Shown in pieces: positions 7,580 to 10,756 of a stretch of DNA of 10,756 bases. The DNA comes from Gryganskiella cystojenkinii (lineage: Eukaryota; Mortierellomycota; Mortierellomycetes; Mortierellales; Mortierellaceae): the NCBI GenBank assembly GCA_015852425.1, contig JAAAIG010001102.1, positions 1 to 10,756 on the forward strand, given 5' to 3'. The notes beneath the pieces are model-generated. The model saw only the letters and a program-made list of their open reading frames with translations. It was not told where the DNA came from and ran no database searches. Every line of letters begins with the position of its first letter. The stretch's first letter is position 1. The translations under genes and the position numbers were made by a program.

Positions 7580-8259
7580 CCCGTAGTGCCAGAACTATGA
7601 ACAATGATAGCGATGTCTTCACCATCAACGTCGGCACAATTTGGGATAGATGGAACTGCAGGCATCTGCAGCAGCACATCAGGGTTAATTAGTGGTACTG
7701 AATAGGTAGGGACATGAGCGACTTTTGGTTCCAGCATTGATAGGAGACTGTCTTCGACAAGGATGGCGCTAACTTTGCTCGTGGTGATCAGATGCGACAC
7801 GCCGGAGGGACTGTTACGTGGGCTGATAAGCAGAATGGGAATACGCAGCTTGTAGAAGGAAATAATAAGAAAATGGGAAGTGGGCAAGTTTTTGAAGAGT
7901 AGTGCAACAGGAGAGTCAAGTGCTGCCATGGCGCGTGTGCGACCAACGTCGAGCCATGCCGTATTAAGCTTGGAGGCCCAGTAGCGAGCAATAATATTGG
8001 TAGCAGCGTCGTACTGCGCGTATGAGAAAGTAATGTAGGCTGTAGCCAGGGCATTGGGTACCAAAAGACACGGTGCATCGGGCAGTTCGCGAGCCCACTT
8101 GGTGAGAATGTATACAGCAGAAAAGGATGGAGGCGTGGCGTCGTTGCCTAGTGCTTCCAACTGCTTGTCCAGCGGGAGGTGGAGAAAGTCCCACTGGCGC
8201 ATGCTTGCACAAGGCGGGGGAACCATAACGTCGGCATGAGCGTCCATGGCGGAGAGCAT
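7580..8259 (-). CDS. Adenylation domain, first exon
   Basis: This exon encodes about 227 residues: a leader with 'QWDFLHLPLDKQLEAL', then the N-terminal AMP-binding fold ('YITFSYAQYDAATNIIARYW', 'VALLFKNLPTSHFLIISFYK', 'IPILLISPRNSPSGVSHLI', 'DIAIIVHSSGTTG'). The last is the A3-type phosphate-binding loop, and the exon ends inside it. There is no signal peptide or membrane segment, so the protein is expected to be cytosolic. Confidence 0.9.
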
Positions 8260-8275
8260 TGTGAACAGGAGTGTT

Positions 8276-8417
8276 GAGTTGATGAAAGAGTTGATGAAAG
8301 AGTTGATGAAAGAGTTGATGAAAGAGTTGATATAAGAGTTGATATAAGAGTTTTGTAAGAGTTTTGTAAGAGTTTGTGTAAGAGTTTATGTAAGAGTTGA
8401 TATAAGAGTGTATGAAA
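8276..8417. repeat. 12-bp minisatellite in the reductase 5' leader
   Basis: There are twelve head-to-tail units. Four are GAGTTGATGAAA, two GAGTTGATATAA, two 11-base GAGTTTTGTAA, then GAGTTTGTGTAA, GAGTTTATGTAA, GAGTTGATATAA and GAGTGTATGAAA. The identical units sit nearest the gene, suggesting recent expansion there. The array ends 16 bases before the ATG. On the gene strand it is pyrimidine-rich (TTTCATCAACTC) and continues into a CT-rich run (8424-8455), so it probably forms the leader or proximal promoter. In the reductase frame it holds a TAA and no ATG, so it does not extend the protein. Confidence 0.93.
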
Positions 8418-8463
8418 GTGCTGACAGAAGAAAAAGAGAGGGAGATCAAAGAAGAAATACGGA

Positions 8464-8735
8464 TCGTGTCCCCTTGTCTGAAAGTCATCACTGGAAGGCA
8501 ACTTGTGGCTTTCGACTAGCAGGCTCGTAAAAAGGGAGAGGCGACGAGACAGGAGAAGGAGAGGACGCAGTCTACGACTGCCGAGAACGACCCTGACGCA
8601 AGTACCTTAAAAGTGAACACTTCCATTATCATATCGGTGCACTGTTCAAAGACTTACAGTATTGGGATAGAAAGGAGATCAGTTTTCATTAGCACACCAA
8701 GGAGCAAAGCAGATCTTGAGTGTCACAGCCAAGAG
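8464..8735. repeat. Dispersed repeat B', right copy (LRR-gene 3' flank)
   Basis: This is the second copy of 1011-1330, same orientation. It lies between the reductase promoter side and the 3' end of the LRR gene at 8984. The remaining stretch to 8983 has no gene I can support. Confidence 0.72.
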
Positions 8736-8983
8736 TGCGCGGACATTCTCCTAGTAAAACGAGGCCAAAGGACGAAGAAACGAAGTGATCTCGGTGTTCA
8801 GTTTGGCATGCATCTTTTTTGAGCTCAACACAACACAGACGCAAAAAGAAAACGACATGTAAACCTACATTGCATCACTGATATGATAGCAAGTGTCTTC
8901 ACAGATATCTCTTTGAAGCGTATCAATTTGATCCTCAATACATATGTGATGGCAACAATGTATAGTAGGCTGTTGTGCCGTAT

Positions 8984-9709
8984 TCAGTCTATCAAGTCAC
9001 AGTAAGACAGTGATATATGTTCTTCCAAAACATCCTTGGCCCCTCTTGTCATCCGGATACTTGACATTTCTTCAAGACCCATCCAGTTCTCTACCGCCCA
9101 TCGTGCCTCGGCCCCGGTCCAGGCACAGTGCATGCAATTCTTTTTACTGTCATTCCATCGATGGTTATTTGGTCCTTTCAGGTGTCTCAATCGCCGGAGG
9201 GGTCTCAAGCATTCCAGACTCTCCATCATGGTTAACAGCAAGTTCCTCTGACATTTGGAATTGGCATCCACGACAAGGTTTCGTCGATCTGACTCCTCAT
9301 GGACGGTGTCGCATACAACCTCCAAGACCTCCTCGTCTTCGTCAATAACAGAGTCAGATTTGTGCAGGTTCAGGACCTCTAGCCGCAATAGTCGAGAGAG
9401 TTGATCCAGAAAAAGGCATTGTCCTCGGCGTGTCCGTCGTACAAAACCCAGCGAAAGCTCCTTCAGGCCCAGACAGACCCAGGACCGTCGGTCGCGTTCG
9501 AGATTCCACCCGCGGAGATAATCCACTCTAAAGACCTCGAGGCTGGTGATGGAACAAAGAATATCCTGAACTTGCGACCCACTCAAGAGTGAGCAGTCAT
9601 CGAGATCCAGAACCGTGATTGTAGACAAAAGCTTGACTGAATTAATGACTCTCATGGGCATGGCTGACAAACTTCCTGAAATGTCAACACCTTCTATTCT
9701 TACCCTCCT
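8984..9709 (-). CDS. LRR protein, C-terminal part (F-box/LRR type)
   Basis: An open minus-strand frame reads 'GVDISGSLSAMPM', 'STITVLDLDDCSLLSG', 'DILCSITSLEVFRVDYL', 'WVCLGLKELSLGF', 'LFLDQLSRLLRLEVLNLHKS', 'LRPLRRLRHLKG' and a final 'WAVENWMGLEEMSSIRM', ending at TGA (8984-8986). The regular L..L.L spacing marks leucine-rich repeats. The 'W.CLGL..L' and 'QLSRL..L..L.L' blocks and the C-terminal 'W..LE' are the style of fungal F-box/LRR proteins. About 240 residues are clear. The frame stays open to about 9970, but that part looks non-coding, and a CAG acceptor near 9719 may mark an exon start. No F-box is visible, so it is 5'-truncated or its first exons are gone; a hAT element begins 330 bp upstream. 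Confidence 0.6.
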   Translation of the reverse strand, partial: RRVRIEGVDISGSLSAMPMRVINSVKLLSTITVLDLDDCSLLSGSQVQDILCSITSLEVFRVDYLRGWNLERDRRSWVCLGLKELSLGFVRRTRRGQCLFLDQLSRLLRLEVLNLHKSDSVIDEDEEVLEVVCDTVHEESDRRNLVVDANSKCQRNLLLTMMESLECLRPLRRLRHLKGPNNHRWNDSKKNCMHCAWTGAEARWAVENWMGLEEMSSIRMTRGAKDVLEEHISLSYCDLID

Positions 9710-10035
9710 TTGCTGTACAGTACATATCGAAAACCAATGCACTTCATAACAAATAAATTGGTATGTGAAGGATTTACCAATATATGCAGAGAATGAAATG
9801 GAGTGAGGTTTATAATTAAGAGTGCTTGAATGAAGGTGTTGTGACATGCCTGCCATAGTGTTGCCTGAATACATAGACGAGCATAGCGAAGGGTTCATTG
9901 ACATCAATAAACGTATCGACATACCTAATGACAAGGACACCCGTGCATGCACGACTATATAAGTGGGCAATAATAAGATGTAAGCTAGACAGAAAGGTGG
10001 TTGTGTTTATTAAAAGGTGGCTACGGTCTTTTAAT
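9710..10035. other. Non-coding stretch between LRR gene and hAT element
   Basis: I see no domain here. A TATATAAG-like sequence lies near 9956-9963. The last eight bases before the transposon end are CTTTTAAT (10028-10035), the expected position of an 8-bp target duplication, which cannot be confirmed because the other end is outside the window. Confidence 0.4.
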
Positions 10036-10447
10036 CAGGGATTTGAATCGGTTAAAATGCTAACCGACTAAGAAACAGAAATCCGTATTTTTATGGTTTT
10101 TGTTGTCTTTGGACTAATTGACCAACTACGATTTTTTTTAACATCGTGAAGTTTTTAACAAGAAAACTAATTTACTACTTTCGATGTTAACCAAACGAAC
10201 TCTTTTCTATTTTGGTGGGTGACCGTCCGTGACCTTCGTGAATAAGTATACTTTAGACCTGTACTGCCAAGAGAAGAGAAAAGCATGTGTTGTTGTTAAG
10301 CATAGATGCCATAGAGAAAGAAAAAAGCACAAAAAGAATTAAGGAAAAAGGGAGCAAGAAAGAGAGAGGAACGGAAGCGAGGTGAAGGACTTATCAAAAT
10401 GTTTAAGGCATTCTCTAGACCTTCGTCATTATGTTATTTAATAAACA

Positions 10448-10453
10448 TTTATT
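10448..10453 (-). terminator. Polyadenylation signal AATAAA of hAT transposase
   Basis: AATAAA on the minus strand lies about 35 bases after the transposase stop codon at 10488-10490, a normal spacing for a fungal or transposon transcript. Confidence 0.5.
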
Positions 10454-10487
10454 GAAGAAAAAAGAAAGAAAGAATAGAACAACGAGG

Positions 10488-10756
10488 CTAAACATTGTAC
10501 CCAACAGCTCTTGTTGACCGAAGACATTTGGTCGCATATTGAGAAAAGACTATATCACTCGCGGAGTTGGATGTAAGACGAGTACCTTTGTCAGTAACAA
10601 CGTTACCAGCAAAACTAAACATGCGCTCAGATGCAACAGACATCGCCGGCATCGATACTTTCGAGCCAATTGCGCCATTAGAGGATAAAATTGCTGGATA
10701 GCTCTCCACCACGCAAAAGGATCGACAGCTGAACGGTCTCTTGGCCGAGCAAAATA
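10488..10756 (-). pseudogene. hAT transposase C-terminal dimerisation domain, frameshifted
   Basis: From the window edge the minus strand reads 'DPFAWWRAIQQFYPLMAQLA' and 'RKY'. The frame then changes near 10655, and the other frame reads 'SMPAMSVASERMFSFAGNV' to a stop at 10488. Together these form the classic hAT C-terminal domain ('W(W)...YP.L...AR.Y...PA.S..SER.FS.AG'), which mediates transposase dimerisation. The two halves sit in frames one base apart, consistent with a 1-base deletion at 'AAGTATCGATG'. The copy is therefore probably inactive unless the shift is an assembly error. The catalytic core would lie outside the window. Confidence 0.85.

Larger units (their letters stand above)
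4717..8259 (-). pseudogene. NRPS-like adenylate-forming reductase (A-T-R), interrupted frame
   Basis: The order of domains is adenylation, thiolation (carrier) and thioester reductase, about 1,130 codons, which suits this fungal carboxylic acid reductase family (Lys2-like but without an N-terminal extra domain). Family chemistry: ATP activates a carboxylic acid, the acid is held on the phosphopantetheine arm, and NAD(P)H releases it as an aldehyde. The substrate cannot be read from sequence by eye. Start: ATG at 8259 (context CACAATG) is the first in-frame ATG after an in-frame TAA in the upstream repeats; a second ATG at 8247 is also possible. One intron (7423-7579) is clear. Interruptions are TAG at 6807, TAA at 6291 (possibly intronic) and a frameshift at about 4990. 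Most catalytic motifs are intact, so loss, if real, is recent. Flanking repeats A' and B' bracket the gene. Parts are described below. Confidence 0.85.
10036..10756 (-). mobile_element. hAT DNA transposon, 3' end (continues past window)
   Basis: The element starts with CAGGGATTTGAATCGG at 10036-10051, a typical hAT terminal inverted repeat opening. The subterminal hairpin CGGTTA-AAATGC-TAACCG (10049-10066) is also usual for the superfamily. The transposase C-terminus lies inside on the minus strand. The region 10067-10487 between them is AT- and purine-rich with no gene. The other terminus is beyond the right edge, so completeness cannot be judged. Confidence 0.75.

Noticed and set aside
4717..8259. 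Reassigned stop codons (TAA/TAG read as Gln) explaining the two in-frame stops
   Set aside because: It would not explain the frameshift near 4990, the TGA in the F-box gene or the frameshifted hAT transposase. General decay or errors fit better, and the reductase itself ends in an ordinary TAA.
8276..8417. CRISPR array
   Set aside because: The units are directly adjacent with no unique spacers, and the genome is eukaryotic.
7964..8501. Repeat-encoded protein (FHQL or LSST repeats) from the minisatellite frames
   Set aside because: These frames run through the 12-bp array and then antiphase to the reductase coding sequence. Their composition simply reflects the repeat unit.
4717..9709. Secondary-metabolite gene cluster around the reductase
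   Set aside because: The only neighbours are decayed F-box/LRR genes, repeats and a transposon; no transporter, tailoring enzyme or regulator is visible.

Overview
This window looks like an accessory stretch of a filamentous fungal nuclear genome. Three things support that: a GT-AG spliced, NRPS-like adenylate-forming reductase; several decayed F-box/leucine-rich-repeat (LRR) genes; and the end of a hAT DNA transposon. The LRR style (blocks around 'W.C..L..L.V' and 'Y.QL..L..LK.L.L', with a C-terminal 'W..LE' block) resembles the large F-box/LRR families I associate with Mortierellaceae (Mortierellomycota). That placement is inference from memory of family style, not a database result.

Layout. 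Bases 1-233 hold a dispersed repeat (A) that recurs at 4323-4521 (A'). Bases 234-1010 have no gene I can support. Bases 1011-1330 hold a second repeat (B) that recurs at 8464-8735 (B'). Bases 1600-3730 (minus strand) are a broken F-box/LRR gene: F-box near 3374-3493, LRR blocks at 2009-2560, and a second copy of its post-F-box domain at 1660-1960. A T19 tract (3774-3792) and an A18 tract (4287-4304) enclose a possible decayed plus-strand gene piece. Bases 4717-8259 (minus) encode the main gene, an adenylation-thiolation-reductase (A-T-R) enzyme of about 1,130 codons. A 12-bp minisatellite (8276-8417) lies just upstream of its start codon. Bases 8984-9709 (minus) are the C-terminal part of another F-box/LRR-type gene. 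From 10036 to the right edge is the 3' end of a hAT element with its transposase C-terminus on the minus strand.

The main gene keeps nearly all recognisable catalytic motifs: SSGTTG, HAYG, YGTSES, GD, NGEK, the A10 lysine, the carrier serine, TGATGSLG and YSRSK. Its frame is interrupted three times. There is a TAG where relatives often have an aromatic residue, a TAA that could lie in a 75-nt intron, and a frameshift about 90 codons before the end. It therefore looks like a recently disabled or unusually expressed reductase.

The repeats suggest a history. A-B-LRR (1 to about 3500) and A'-B'-LRR' (4323 to 9709) are two diverged copies of one segment, and the reductase sits only in the second, between A' and B'. 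Either it was inserted there or it was lost from the other copy. I see no further biosynthetic partners in the window, so a gene cluster cannot be claimed.
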